A DNA stretch of 64,000 bases, taken from contig NW_024609837.1 of assembly GCF_016920785.2 (NCBI RefSeq), positions 21,583,207 to 21,647,206 of the forward strand, written 5' to 3'. The notes under the pieces were generated by a model that worked only from the letters and a program-made list of their open reading frames with translations, was not told the origin of the DNA and did no database searches. The DNA comes from Ixodes scapularis. Taxonomy: Eukaryota > Arthropoda > Arachnida > Ixodida > Ixodidae. The translations under genes were made by a program, and so were the position numbers. Shown piece by piece: positions 34,019 through 45,506 of this stretch; the first letter of the stretch is position 1, and every line of letters begins with the position of its first letter.

Positions 34019-34370
34019 TGCAACGGAAAAAGAGTGGCACAAGTCACCAATGACCGGAGCGGCAAAATCGCGACACGCGGCGCTATCGTTCCCGAGCGCG
34101 CCGATAGCGAGATTGCCAGTCACGTTGCATCTCTCAACGCGGGGGCAGGGGGGGGGGGGGGGGGGGGGGTAGGTGGCAGAAATTTAAAGTATGAGATACC
34201 TTTCGAAGTGCGGGCTTTAGGATGGGCTGCTTTCTGCCGGCCACCCCCGCGTTGACACATGGAACGTGACTGGCACTCTCGCTATCGGCGCGCTCGGGAA
34301 CGATAGCGCCGCGTGTCGCGATTTTGCCGCTCCGGTCGTCGGTCACTTGTGCTACTCTTTTTCCGTTGCA
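34019..34370. mobile_element. Foldback element with a 22-G run at its centre
   Basis: TGCAACGGAAAAAGAGTGGC at 34019 is repeated in reverse up to 34370. Pairing continues for about 130 bases through GCGGCAAAATCGCGACACGC and the CGAGCGCGCCGATAGCGAGA stretch. The centre carries 22 consecutive G (34148-34169). A/T runs outside both arms (CTTTTTTTTT) extend the symmetry. The frames on both strands mirror each other and are not genes. Confidence 0.75.
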
Positions 34371-34679
34371 CCAACCAGACTGTTAAAAAAAAACTTTTTT
34401 TTTTTTTTTTTTTACAAAGACTGTGAACAATACCTTGTGGGTTAGACACGTGTAGAGTGATTTCTGCACAAATAGCCGATAAGAACCTTTTGAATCTTGG
34501 GCCCGACTTCAATTTTTATAATTGTAGCTCCAGAAAGATTTTTTTTTTCATTTTCTATTTAACCGCGTGATCAAGATAAATCATAATGTAGTAAAATCGT
34601 CCGACTGATTTCTTACTACTTTTTTGTAGCAACGAGCGGCGTAATTTAAATGGAGCATGGTCTAGAAGACAAGGTTAAT

Positions 34680-34845
34680 AAACAGGCGAGTCTGGTTAAC
34701 GTTATGCGTGGTTCTGACCAGAGGCGACGGACAACAAAGGGGACAAGAAACAAACACACACGTCACGCATTTGTCCCTTGTCCCATTTGTCGTCCGTCGT
34801 CTCCGGTTAGAATCATGTGTAAGGTATGGCCTACTTGCTCCCCGA
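34680..34845. mobile_element. Small foldback element
   Basis: GGTTCTGACCAGAGGCGACG followed by GACAACAAAGGGGACAA is repeated in reverse as TTGTCCCATTTGTCGTCCGT and CGTCTCCGGTTAGAATCA. Weaker pairing extends outward. The plus and minus frames here are similar to each other because of the symmetry. Confidence 0.65.
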
Positions 34846-34849
34846 ACTC

Positions 34850-35454
34850 TCGCAACTGTTCGAAGAAATGAAAGTGTAGAAAGCACGAGTTGAATTCATC
34901 GGTTCATTTTATTATCTCCACGAATGTTTATTTTTGAGCAGCTATTACCCAAACGCTGCAAATTCGTGAAATGAATGCTACCAATTGTTGGAAGGCCGAT
35001 GCGACGGCTGGTTTTATGCGATATGCTCTGTATAAAGGCGACCGCGTGTGTTTTTATTATGCAGTTACTGTATTTAAATTTCATAAAAAATATTTTAAAA
35101 ACTGGGATTTTATACAAAAATAGCATATAATCAATGGTGCGGATACTGAAAAATAACTAACATTTTATTGTGCAGTCAGTTGGGACTAGCGTTCGCGCGG
35201 CTGTATCTGCAACGTTGAGGCCCATTTTAATGTGTCAATTATTCTATTATTTAAACAGAAATAGTTAATAATAACTCAGTTGGATACATTCAGAGTCAAT
35301 TGTCGTTGTCGAGGCAGTCATTCGTATGATTCAATTTGGGAAGATGTAACCGGGCACAAAACTGTCATTGGGTTTCAAGAAACATTCAAAGGATGGAGAT
35401 TCACTAAAATTATCTGGTTCACTAGAAAATGCCATCATAAATGTGCGTGCTCAC
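34850..35454. other. AT-rich stretch downstream of the candidate exon
   Basis: If the exon at 35455-35808 is real this would be intron. No second exon is visible. Confidence 0.4.
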
Positions 35455-35808
35455 CACACCATCGTCAACGTCTACGAGACCGGCGTCAGCGTTGTTAACA
35501 CCGTCGATTCCGTAGGCAACCCGGGTTGTCTCGGGAGTCGCTGACAACGTCGTGACGCGGACAGCCGGTACCTGGAGATCATCCTCGAGCGACGCGTTGT
35601 CCGCTCCCTTTCTGCCATGGGGCTCGTCGTAGTCGGTCGGCTCACGACTGAAGAAGGAGCGAATCAGGACGTCGAGGTCTTGACTCGTGGCCTTGCGAGC
35701 CGTGGCCAGGCGAGCGTTTCTCGGGCCCGGAGGTTCGATCACTGACGCTTTCTTAGGGGTGTCTTCGGTCGCCTGCGAGGCATCTCGTACTTTGGAGAAG
35801 GAGACACT
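35455..35808 (-). CDS. Candidate internal coding exon of an unknown host gene
   Basis: On the minus strand a 354-bp block is bounded by an acceptor (TTCTCACAACTGAATTGCAG ending at 35809) and a strong donor (GTGAGC at 35454-35449). It is exactly 118 codons and is open throughout in a frame that starts at the first base, so it is a phase 0-0 exon that could be skipped without frame change. The encoded segment is hydrophilic and acidic toward its end (SLEDDL, LVDVDDGV). It has a basic part (RNARLATARKA) and an SFFSREPTDYDEP motif, and no domain I recognise. The sequence is clearly GC-richer than its flanks, unlike the nearby repeats. It may instead be a fragment of an unrecognised element. Confidence 0.45.
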
Positions 35809-36470
35809 CTGCAATTCAGTTGTGAGAACTATGTTCAGGTTTCACATGATGGGAATAAACCGCTCAGAAAACGTAAAGAAATACAAGAGAACAAAGCGTT
35901 TGGTTGTCAAAAGAATGGGAAAAGTACAGGAGAAGGGGGGGTGCGTATTAATCATAATGTGTAAGACCTGAGACTGGAAAGCAAACTTGAAAACAAAGTA
36001 GAAGGCACAATAAGAAGGTGGATGGAGAACGTCTGAAAGTCAGCTACAAAGTTCACTTGATTCAAAGATTTTATACCCACCTCTCAAGGTCACCAACAAC
36101 GCCCCAAAAATGCATACAATACAACCTCCGCTGGGTCAGCTTTAGAGATCAGGTTATTTTGCATGCATGTTTGGGGGCTTTCTTTGTGACATTTGGAGGT
36201 GGGTATTGAGGCTTTGGATGAAATGAATTTTGTAGCTGAGTTTAGCAAAACTCTCTGTTCATTCTCTTCTTGTACCTTCAACTTTGTCTTCAAGTTTCCT
36301 TCACAGTCTCAGGATTTAAGCATCACTGTTACTCTTGTTTTCTTCGTCTGCGCTTACTGAATTGTCCAACCCATCATTCATTGATGTCTTTGGATACATT
36401 TAAAAAGTGAGATAATCATACCAACTGAAGAAGGAAAAAGATAAGTAGACGAGATCCTACATATTGTTTA
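35809..36470. other. Stretch upstream of the candidate exon, no supported gene
   Basis: This is AT-rich. It would be intron on the minus strand if the exon is real. The LINE fragment starts at its right edge. Confidence 0.4.
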
Positions 36471-38352
36471 AATAAATGTTAGAAGCCTCACGAAACACAA
36501 CGATCAGCTGATAGTTTACATGGCAGATTCACTGGCATATGTAAATCTGTGTGTTCATACTTACCAAAATAAACATCAAAAGAAACGAACCGCTCCTTTT
36601 CCCCATGGATGGGTACCATGAACTGTGAGTACGCCGCGAAGGTAGGAAAGAAGGGGGGATACTGGTATACGTTAAAAATAGCTTGCTTTGTGAGCACATC
36701 GAAGTATCTTTACAACGTACCGAAGCTCTCGTGATGAACATACATAAAGCTGCTAATCGTTCCCTGTTTGCGCCCTCTATAGACCACCTATTGGGAGTCT
36801 ACATTTAATCAATGAAGAATTTGACAAACTTGTAAACATATTTAACAACAATGATCACATAGTAGTAGTGGGAATCTTAAACATCGACGCCTTGAGTCAA
36901 GTAAAAAATACGGACTCTCAGAATATCAGAATATATTTTCCAGTTATGGGCTAGAAAATGTGATCCAAGGCTACCCTAGAGAAGACCACCTTGGAGGCAA
37001 AATAACAAAAAAGAGCACTGACCATATAATAGTCCTAAAAAGCAATTTCTTGTTTAAAGGTGGCATAGTAAAACAAAAAGTACCAGACCATTACTTTGTT
37101 TCTCTAAAGATACTGGGAGGAAACTGTGTTCATATAAAGGAAGAAAGAGTATACAAACAAAGATTAGAAAACAAAAAAAGTGAATTATAATATAAGTAAG
37201 TTTAATCGGTACTCTCTATTACATCTTGAACGTATAGCTCAATATAAAGAGGTTGTCGAGAAACGTGAGGGTATATATAAATGTTCAAGATCATCAAATA
37301 AAAAAGAAAAACAAATCATAGCAACAAATAAATAAATAATAAAATAGTTGAGTCAGGTTTGTAAAAAAAAACACATTATGAAAAAGTTTTATGCAAGACC
37401 TGCAAAATACATCACCAAAGGAAAAATATAGATAATTGAGGAACAGGGTGACCGCAAAAACCAGGATAGCCAAAAAACAGTTCTGTAGAACACAGCTCAA
37501 ACAGTGCGGGAATAACACCAGAGAACCTGGAATACTTTAAATCTAATCAGTGGCAAATCCACCAAAGATACTGCGGACGAATCTATAAAGCAAACCTTGC
37601 TACAACCAGTTTTGATAATCTTAATAGTAGCTTAATAACGCCTTCTTAAGCAGGGGCAAGACTTGCGTAGACAAACAAGCAAAAATACCGCAAAAAACTA
37701 ACCGAAGGAACAGTACAGAAATTCTGCGTTTATGCCGCACATGACAGAGGTAGATCTGCAACATATCGTAAGCAATATAGTGTCAACAGAACTGGCCAGA
37801 TATGACCAAATACGGCCCAAAAATCTGCAAGTCCATTTCCACACGAGCTTTTGAAGATATTAAATGAAATCTTTAAAGCAGAATATATACCTAATAAAAT
37901 GAAAGTTTCCATTGTGCGGTCAATTCAAAAAAAGAAAAAAAAAGACCTTTCCAACTGTAGGCCTATCGCGTTGTTATAAACCATTCATCAAATTACGGAA
38001 AATTTTATTTTAAGCACTCGTTCTGCGACAAGTTCCCATTGATAAAAAATTGCCAGTAACTCAGGAAACAGAAATGTACGTCGTTATTACTCAAAGACAA
38101 AGTGGACTTAATTACCGAAAAAATAGACAACAACCAAATTGAACTTGCTTTGTACCTCGACCTAACTAAAGCTTTTGATACACTAGATCTTAATATACTG
38201 CTGGATAGACTAGAAAATCAAGGATTTAGCACAAAAAGGTATAATTGGCAATTGTATAAGTGATGCCGTCAACCCTGCGATGTTCCCCAAGGATCGATGT
38301 TAGGCCCTATGCTACTTGATATATACATGAAAAACCTCGCTTCCTCAGTTAT
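36470..38352 (+). mobile_element. LINE fragment with endonuclease and partial reverse transcriptase
   Basis: The order on the plus strand is: NVRSLTKHND-like endonuclease start (about 36478), YRPPIGSLHLINEEFDKL (36780-36835), then HIVVVG...NID (36855-36890), GLENVIQGYPREDHLGGK (36950-37000) and TDHIIV. After a decayed part comes the RT motif ELALYLDLTKAFDTLDLNI (38137-38200). VPQGSMLGPMLLDIYM follows near 38282-38330. The YxDD motif and everything after are absent because a foldback element begins there. Confidence 0.8.
36475..38345 (+). pseudogene. LINE ORF2 remnant
   Basis: This is the coding remnant of the LINE fragment, an apurinic-type endonuclease followed by reverse-transcriptase motifs A and B. 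Many stops and frame changes break it, especially between 37190 and 38100, where only scattered LINE-like residues remain. The catalytic Asp pair of the reverse transcriptase is lost with the 3' part. Confidence 0.7.
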
Positions 38353-38354
38353 AA

Positions 38355-39045
38355 AATCAAATATACACGGTGTTCCACGTAACCTTGGCCAAGCTTTGAA
38401 AATAATTTCGTGTATCTTAGGAGGTCGATACCAAAGGAATAAGGTTATTCATTGTTTGGAGCAAGTCATGCTATTTTTTGTATTTTCTCCAATTAACTAA
38501 ATAATTAAGATTAGTTAGTTAGCTAATGAAAGATTCAATTTAGAGCAAAAGTTTCAAAGACAAAGTTGTAGAGCGTGCTCAGAAACATTCAATTCAGTGG
38601 TATTTTTCAAGAAATTTTAATACAATTTCTTTGTCTAAACGTAAAAAACAACAAGAAAAACACTCAATTTATATGAAAAAAAAAAGACGCAAAAAAACGC
38701 GAATTTGTCAACAGCGCCCTGTAAACAGGCACGCGGTCCTAGTGTATTCGAGCCATGGCTGAGAACGTTGCAATACAAAGCGCGCATTTTTTTATTTTTT
38801 TTTTTGTAATTGGTGGGTTCTTTTTATGTCCAGAAAAGGAACCGTGTTATTGTTTTTTGATAAAAACCACTGTGTTTCTTAGGACGCTCTACAACTTTCT
38901 AAAAAATTTTGCTCTAAATTGAATATTTTCAAACTTCAGTTATAAACTCTCAATTGACTAGTTAATTGGGCAAAATACAAAAATAACCTGACTTGCTCCA
39001 AACAATAAATAAACTCATTCGTTTGTTTTTGTCATCCTAATATAG
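38355..39045. mobile_element. Foldback element ending the LINE fragment
   Basis: From CACGGTGTTCCACGTAACCT at about 38367 the sequence leaves the LINE. TTGTTTGGAGCAAGTCATGC (38453) and the following TATTTTTTGTATTTT are repeated in reverse at 38965-39012. Pairing resumes through TTCAATTTAGAGCAAAA and TTGTAGAGCGT. The left end matches the ACGGTGTTCCACGTAAC start of a widespread arthropod repeat, as I recall. The right end seems truncated. Confidence 0.65.
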
Positions 39046-40474
39046 GACAAATTATGTTTAAAGCTGCCAAGCTTCTTACGAGCTGCTTAGGATGGTAACA
39101 TATGGGAAAGCGACGAGAGCTATCAATATGGTGACACTTTCCTACAGGAGAGATCCGGTTCGACGAAAAGGGAAACAGCACCTGGTCCTATTCAGGTTCT
39201 AGCGGGTATCTCGACCGGACCCTACACACACGCTGATGTGTACTTACACAAACATTAAATCCCCTTTTTCTCTCTTTTATGGAACTTTTTGTGCGACACG
39301 CGGGGCTTTCTGCTCCGTGACATTCGGGGTGCGTCACGCTTCGCCACTTGTGCACGACGAGCGCAAACAGTGGCAAACGTGCCGCCCATGCCGATGCTGC
39401 GTACCCGAGCAACTTTGTGACCTCTTGTCGGAGTGTGTGCGTGCGTGGAACAAGTGTAGAGTTCTACTCTTTTTGTATCCTTTCCGTCATTTACGCTGCC
39501 AACAAAAATTAAGGAACGTCACATGGCTAGGACATTAATGATGGATATCGTAGCGGTTGGAGGAAAACGCTACGACTAAATAGTTGGTCAAACACCGGGG
39601 TGCACAGAATGCAGACCATTTTTTTTCCTTCTAGGATGTACCAAATTCATTGCCTATTTTATATTAAAATATAGGAGGACATGGTAAAACCAATGCTGAT
39701 AAAAATGTGTAGCATTATTTATATACTTATAGGCTGAGTTGAAGGTAAGATAATATATAGTTGGGTCACAATTAGTTTGCAATCAAATAAAGTAGCCTCC
39801 GAGAATTTTTCGTGTGAGATATATAAAAAAAAGAAATAACCACACGGACATGCCTTAGCGTCAGCAGTGTACACCAACCCTCTTTCGCGCAGTGGAAGTA
39901 AATCAATGAACCTTCACCGAATAAAGTAAGCACAGAGTGGCTGGCGTGCAAACTTACTTTAGGGGCACACTGTTCCGTCACTGTTAAACTAACTCAGCAG
40001 GCATAAATATTGTCTGCTATTTGGCCCGTCCCCACTTCCTTCACAACTCAAGGCCTCCGCTACAAAGTGGAAGTATAGAGTTTGCGCATGAGCAGAACTG
40101 TTCTCTGAAAAGTGTTAGTGTCGGTGCTCAGTGACAGATCGAATGACACTGTCAGTAAGGTACCCGAGACGCGTCTTTGACTGGCACGTTTGCGGTCGTT
40201 CTATTTCGTCCATGCGTCGAAAGCGATCCTGTGCTGGCAGCAAATGTCGTACTGTCAAATTTCCAGATCCTTGCGATTGGTCGTGGTCAGGACGGCGAAA
40301 AAGGCGAGCGGACGCAAGGTTCAATGTCGTCGCAGCGTCCCACGTCGCGTTCATACTATGATTTATACCGGCTGTCCGGTCGCAGAGTCACCGAGCAACA
40401 ACCAGGAGAACGGGCGTCAACACCCTTTCCACCTCCGCTAACGTTCCACCACCGGGATGACGGCAGGCGAGAGC
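39046..40474. other. Intergenic stretch, no supported gene
   Basis: This is mixed composition with no recognised family. The opposed frames at 39188-39538 and 40115-40545 are unsupported. Confidence 0.45.
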
Positions 40475-40482
40475 GTGACACT

Positions 40483-40685
40483 CAGTGTTGCCGAATCGTG
40501 GGAAATTTCTCAGAAACGTTGCTCAAGGGGAGATCGGGGAACTAAACTCGAACGCCTGTAAATTAAAAGACATGTTTGGTTCTAAAAATGTATATTTTAC
40601 ATGCATTCAGATGAGGTTTATCTTTGCGCCTTGGCGTTAGGCTTTCCACACAAGGTTCGAAATTTCCCACGATTCGGCAACACTG
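40483..40685. mobile_element. hAT-like MITE with perfect 8-bp target duplication
   Basis: GTGACACT is present at 40475-40482 and 40686-40693. Between them the ends CAGTGTTGCCGAATCGTGGG plus AAATTTC form a perfect 27-bp TIR. The 203-bp length, CAG...CTG ends and 8-bp duplication are the signature of hAT-family non-autonomous elements. The interior is non-coding. Confidence 0.85.
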
Positions 40686-40693
40686 GTGACACT

Positions 40694-41125
40694 GTTACGA
40701 CTTCATCGGACAGAAATTCGAGGGACCCCTTTGAGAGGTTCTGAGTAAACGCACCAGTCAGGGACGCGCTTAGGTCACCCTGGTGACAGACGTCTTCAGT
40801 GGAGTGACCTTCGTACCTTGAGGGTGATCTTGATCAAGAGGAAAAGAGACAGGAGGACGGCCGCGGTTCCGAGTACCAGGCACAATGATGCGCCCCCGTA
40901 GCGTACCGGGTACTGGAGCGATCCGGATTCGGGATCCGCGCGGCCACGAGAATGGACCGATGACGATGGCATGCCTCGGTTTAGGACCTAGAACAACGGT
41001 CAGCACATACTTTCGCTTTTCCGAACCTTACGAATTCATGGATGAAGAAAGAATAAACAATTCAGATACAGTAGATCCACTCGATTAGCTTTTGCTAAAG
41101 TGTATCGACACGACGAGGGTTAGAC
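40694..41125. other. Intergenic stretch, no supported gene
   Basis: It is GC-richer with short opposed frames. Nothing is recognised. Confidence 0.45.
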
Positions 41126-41127
41126 TA

Positions 41128-44100
41128 CACTGTTAGCAAAAATAACACGCCCAGACGTGTAAACCGTTGTCCCATAGCGGACACGTCGAAACGTGTTCGT
41201 TTTACACGAGGCCATCTGTGTTTTCCGTCTACACATGAGTTGCTGTGTAAACTTAACACGCTACACCGTGTCTGCCTTCCGCAAAACCGTTTCGAGCGTG
41301 TTCCTTATGAAACATGGCGGCCAGCGGCCGAGAACAGGCGAGAGACGAGCCCAGCGAGCCGCGCGCCTTTCAGCCGAATTGAAAGCACATAGGGCGCGTT
41401 AGTTCTCGTTCGATGTCTTTTACACACAGTAGTCTCCAAGCGGCGGACGTAGCTACTTGCAAAGGTACGTACTACGTGTGTTGTCGGCGGTCGGCGGCGT
41501 CAATAGCTTCAACGAGCCGCTAGACAAAAAAAAGAAAAAAACGAATGCCGAACTTACATGGATAAATAACTTGAGCAAACTATTTAGAATCGAGCGGTAA
41601 CTTGCGCCACCTATCAAGATTTCTAGCAGCCTTTTTTTTTTAAAAAAAAGACGAGTCTGTTAACACTGTGAACGACCACGGCCACACAGCAACCCTACAT
41701 ACAACGCAGTCAACAGAGCACACAGCTACACGGCACCGACATATACACAAACACAACAACCGACACAACAACCGACACAACGCCCGACACTTCCTACTCG
41801 ATATCCATTTTTCCCCGCGGCGCATCTAAGCTTGACATGTGCGGGTGAGCTCCTTGGTCACTGACCATTCCAGATTTATAGAAGAATACACAAAACACGG
41901 CGCAATGGACAGCCGTGTGTTAGAACTGTTTGCATTTAAAAAGTATGGAGGCAAAATCTATAATGTTAGTCCGTTGCAATAAATAATGATATGTTAACAA
42001 TAAATCTTAAACCGGTCATGAAAAAGTTCAAATTTTTGTTATTTTCTTGCTTGACCAGTGTTATGAGCAGTCCGACTAGCATGAATCAGATAGAAAAACA
42101 AATTATTGGGATTTTGTCATTACGTATACAATAATAAATGAAAATGATCCTTGCGCAAAGCATTTTTTATATATTTTTGTGAAGGACATCCGGACATCCG
42201 CCCAACACTTCACTTCCGCTAGTTGCAGCAGTTGCAGTACGGGAGCAGACGCCTTCACTTTTGGGGCGTTTTGATGCAGTTTGTTGTCGTATGTCGTGTC
42301 GGTGTCGAGAAGAGCGGTGGGGCTTGGGAGTTTGTGACCGGTGTTATTCGTGAACACTGGTGTGGGGCGCTGATGCGTCTTTTTTTTATACTGCCACCAC
42401 CCCGAACTTTGAAGATACACGGGCCCGTAGCAGTGTATTATGCTGAATCGCGAGCTCCTTCTCTGTTGACTTCGCTTTCCTGGTACCACTCGTGGATACT
42501 GCAAGCGTTTAAACAGTGTGCACTGTCTCGCCTACATCCCCGGTGACGTACTCGACCTGTTGAAACTTATTGCTTCCGTCATTTTAGAGTACGCAAGGCA
42601 GTTATCTCGTTGGTCTGGTTTCGGTTATAAAAGCAAGGCAAAACGCTCGTAGTTCCCGCCCTCAGTACACGTTAGACATCTTCCACACTTTGACACCGGA
42701 TAACTGAATGAACGAGGATTTACATTCACTTCCGAGGTTACTCTCGCCGCTTCCTCACCGTTGAGCAGCAGGATGAGCTGGCGACAAGCCGCGGATGAAA
42801 GGCTGGAGCATCAACAGCCCAAGCGCACTCGGTGCCGATGCGGGCGACGCGGGTTTCTGTCAACCGGGAGGCCAGCACAAACCGTGACCATTCCAGCTCT
42901 TCGTCATGACACGGTGTTGCAGAGAGCAGGGTAAAATACAGCTACACGGATCACCGAAGCAAACGACTGCTATCTTAAATCTTGGCTTGTGATTGCGCCT
43001 TTGTAGTAGATCATCTTATTCGTTTTGCTGGAGAGACGCAAACGACGGGCATAACAAAATCGCTTGCATATTCCGCATATCTCACAAAAGCATTTACCCT
43101 GTCACCTTGCGAAAAGCGCGAAACACGGAGTCAGCACCGTCCTAAGCTTCCCGTTTTTTACCTGCTTTAGAGCAGTTTGTACCTGCTAGTAGATATGCCT
43201 ACTGAAACTGAAACAGGGCAGTGCCAGAGAGAAAGAGACAAAGTTGAGAAAGCTTGCTCGCTCTCTAATTTCTCAACTCTCAAGTGATTGTACCATAATA
43301 AATGCACCAACGCGTATTCCAAAATAAAGAAAGAGCACTACGTTCACAACATAAAAGATGGTCTCAGTACATGCATCTGTGGGCAGGTAGGAAACCTTGC
43401 CCTTATTTATTCACGCCGCATGATTGCCGCAACAAACTCGTTGCAGGACCGAATCATACTCGAGCGGTGTGCGTCGCTATGCAAACGCAGTCTAACACGA
43501 AGCATAAAAAACGGAAGATTTAAGACAACAATCCGGAGTCCATTATTCAATTAAAACAACGTAATTTTGTTGAAAACGCCAGCTGCTTCTTACTCACGGT
43601 ATGTGTCGGGATACTTCCACAGTTTGAAACGGAACGAGGGAAGATTTACTTTTAAAAACGCTCGCTGCGTCCTCCCGGACCAGCTGGACCGGATCAGCTG
43701 ACGACGACGGGACTGTACCCGTTGAACCTCCACCACGCAACAAACAATTTGCGCTCCGTGTTAAAAGCGTAATTCAAACAGACCCGGAATACAAAGCACC
43801 GCACCACACACGACGAATGTTTCAGCTCTTTTTCACATCGCCGGGTTGCACCAAACAGAACGAGATCGCCGAAGTCAACGCCGCGCTGTCGTGAACCTTG
43901 GCTTGTGGTTGCGAACTCGTGAACCCTGTGATTCCCTTCGCTTTCAAAGCACACACGACGATTACGAATGCTACTTTCCGTCTTCCAGGAACATCACAGG
44001 GGCACTTCTCCGGTCACGTCTTCACTATGTGCTCGCAAACTCCGAAGCTCTATGCGAAGCTTCTCGCGTCCGGTCAAACCAAAACAGTAGCGGCGCCATG

Positions 44101-44794
44101 CGTACTTGCCAGATTTTCTCCGGTCAAACAAAAACAACGAAAGCCAACCGGCGCTTGCTTCCAGCGTACATCGGCGTTGCGCTTGCGCCGTGGCCAGATC
44201 GCCAGATCGCTTGCAGTTGAAGGTTGAAGCAAAAACGAAACCAACTGCAATGTCACGTGTTCACATCAAGGACACGCTTTTTATTTCCATTTTAACTGTT
44301 TGGAACGAATAATTAGACCCATAACTTTATTTGTGGTATCTAAGAAACTGTTATCAGGACCCCTAAACTAAATACAAACATGGGCGACATGAAGCAAGCC
44401 GCATTGCCATCGACCAGAAGATGGCGGCGAGCCCGGTAAGCGTGGGTTTCGCCAACGTCCTGCGACATGGCGCAATTGCTTTTGGTGCATATCTGTCTCC
44501 GAGACATGTTTCTTTCCGCGGCATTTGTCTCGACGGTCCTTTCTAAGTGTGTCCCCAAGCATTCCGGTGCTTCGATAGCCGGCAATGCCGCGGTCGTCGC
44601 CGGGGGCGATGCGTGTTTTCGAGGTCGGCTACACGGTTATGCGTGTATGACCGAACCAAAACACGTTTTTTACAACCTCGCATGATTTCTGACCGAATTA
44701 TCCGTTACTCATCGTGTAAATTTATGGTAATTTGTGTAAATGGCGTGTTTTTCACCCCAAATATTCGCCAAATACACGGGACTTGCTAACAGTG
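41128..44794. mobile_element. Candidate TIR-bounded region, TA-flanked
   Basis: The left end CACTGTTAGCAAAAATAACA and the right end in reverse CACTGTTAGCAAGTCCCGTG share a 12-bp TIR with TA outside each (41126-41127, 44795-44796). Both ends lead into sequence rich in AACACG/CGTGTT. It may be one 3.67-kb Tc1/mariner-type element or two separate small elements in opposite orientation. No transposase is recognisable inside. The frames at 42103-42546 and 43694-44256 are not assigned. Confidence 0.4.
42660..44230. repeat. Diverged tandem duplication, unit about 0.92 kb
   Basis: CTTCCACACTTTGACAC (42680) corresponds to CTTCCACAGTTTGAAAC (43615), each followed by GATTTAC. CTTGGCTTGTGATTGCG (42979) corresponds to CTTGGCTTGTGGTTGCG (43893). 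The offsets of 935 and 914 bases show an old duplication with indels. No coding content is established. Confidence 0.45.
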
Positions 44795-44896
44795 TACGAG
44801 GGAGAGTCAAAGAGTTACCACAATATATTTCTTTGTTTGCGTAATAATAGGATTGAAAAAAATGAAAGACGTTTACGTATCTCTGTAATACGAAAT

Positions 44897-45506
44897 TTGA
44901 GCGAAGCTCTTGAAAAAAAGGAGGGGAGGGTACGGAGGGGAGGGTATGCCCTTACCTCTCCTCCTTTCCCCCTCTCCCCTTCTTCTCCGCTCCTCCTCCC
45001 CTCATTTCCTCCTCCTGCCATCCTTCTTCTCCTCCTCCTTCTTTCCTCCTACTCCTCCGTACCCCCCTTCTTCCTCCATAACCTCCTCTCTTCTCTCAGT
45101 TTTTCCGCTAAATTTAGCTGGAAATTGACGCCACGTGACCTCAACACAAATTCAGTTTCCCCGCTAAATTTAGAGGAAAAAATGACGTCACATGACATGG
45201 TGTTACGCCTCCTATGAACAAATTCAGTTTCTCCGCTAGATTTAGCGGGAAGAGTGACGTCACGTGACCTTAACACCATATCAATTCCCCGAATTAAGGA
45301 AGGAATGTTTGCGCTAAACCTAGCGGAGAAATGGAATTTGTCCGCTAAATCTCGTGGAGAAACCGAATTTCCCCGCTAAATTTAGCGGGCAATTGAATAT
45401 CTGTTGATTCACGTAACGTCAATTTTCCTGCTAAGTTTAGCGCGGTTACGCCGACGCCGACGCCGCGAAACACGGAAATAGGCGGCGCCTAAGAGCTGCG
45501 CTCTAA
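44897..45506. mobile_element. CRE-rich palindromic element, member 3
   Basis: The ends TTGAGCGAAGCTCTTG (44897) and AAGAGCTGCGCTCTAA (45491-45506) are inverted matches. The interior has a G-rich to C-rich fold (44918-45010), repeated CCGCTAAATTTAGCGG palindromes and GTGACGTCACGTGACC motifs. It ends with CGGTTACGCCGACGCCGACG and GGCGGCGCCTAAGAGCTGCG. The right half matches the outer element at 2005-3434. Confidence 0.6.

Noticed and set aside
34134..34346. Paired genes on opposite strands in the 34-kb foldback
   Set aside because: The two frames are mirror products of one inverted repeat, one of them running through the poly-G loop.
42103..42546. Opposed frames of 133 and 107 codons
   Set aside because: Neither resembles a known protein, and both lie in a region of old duplication inside candidate transposon ends.
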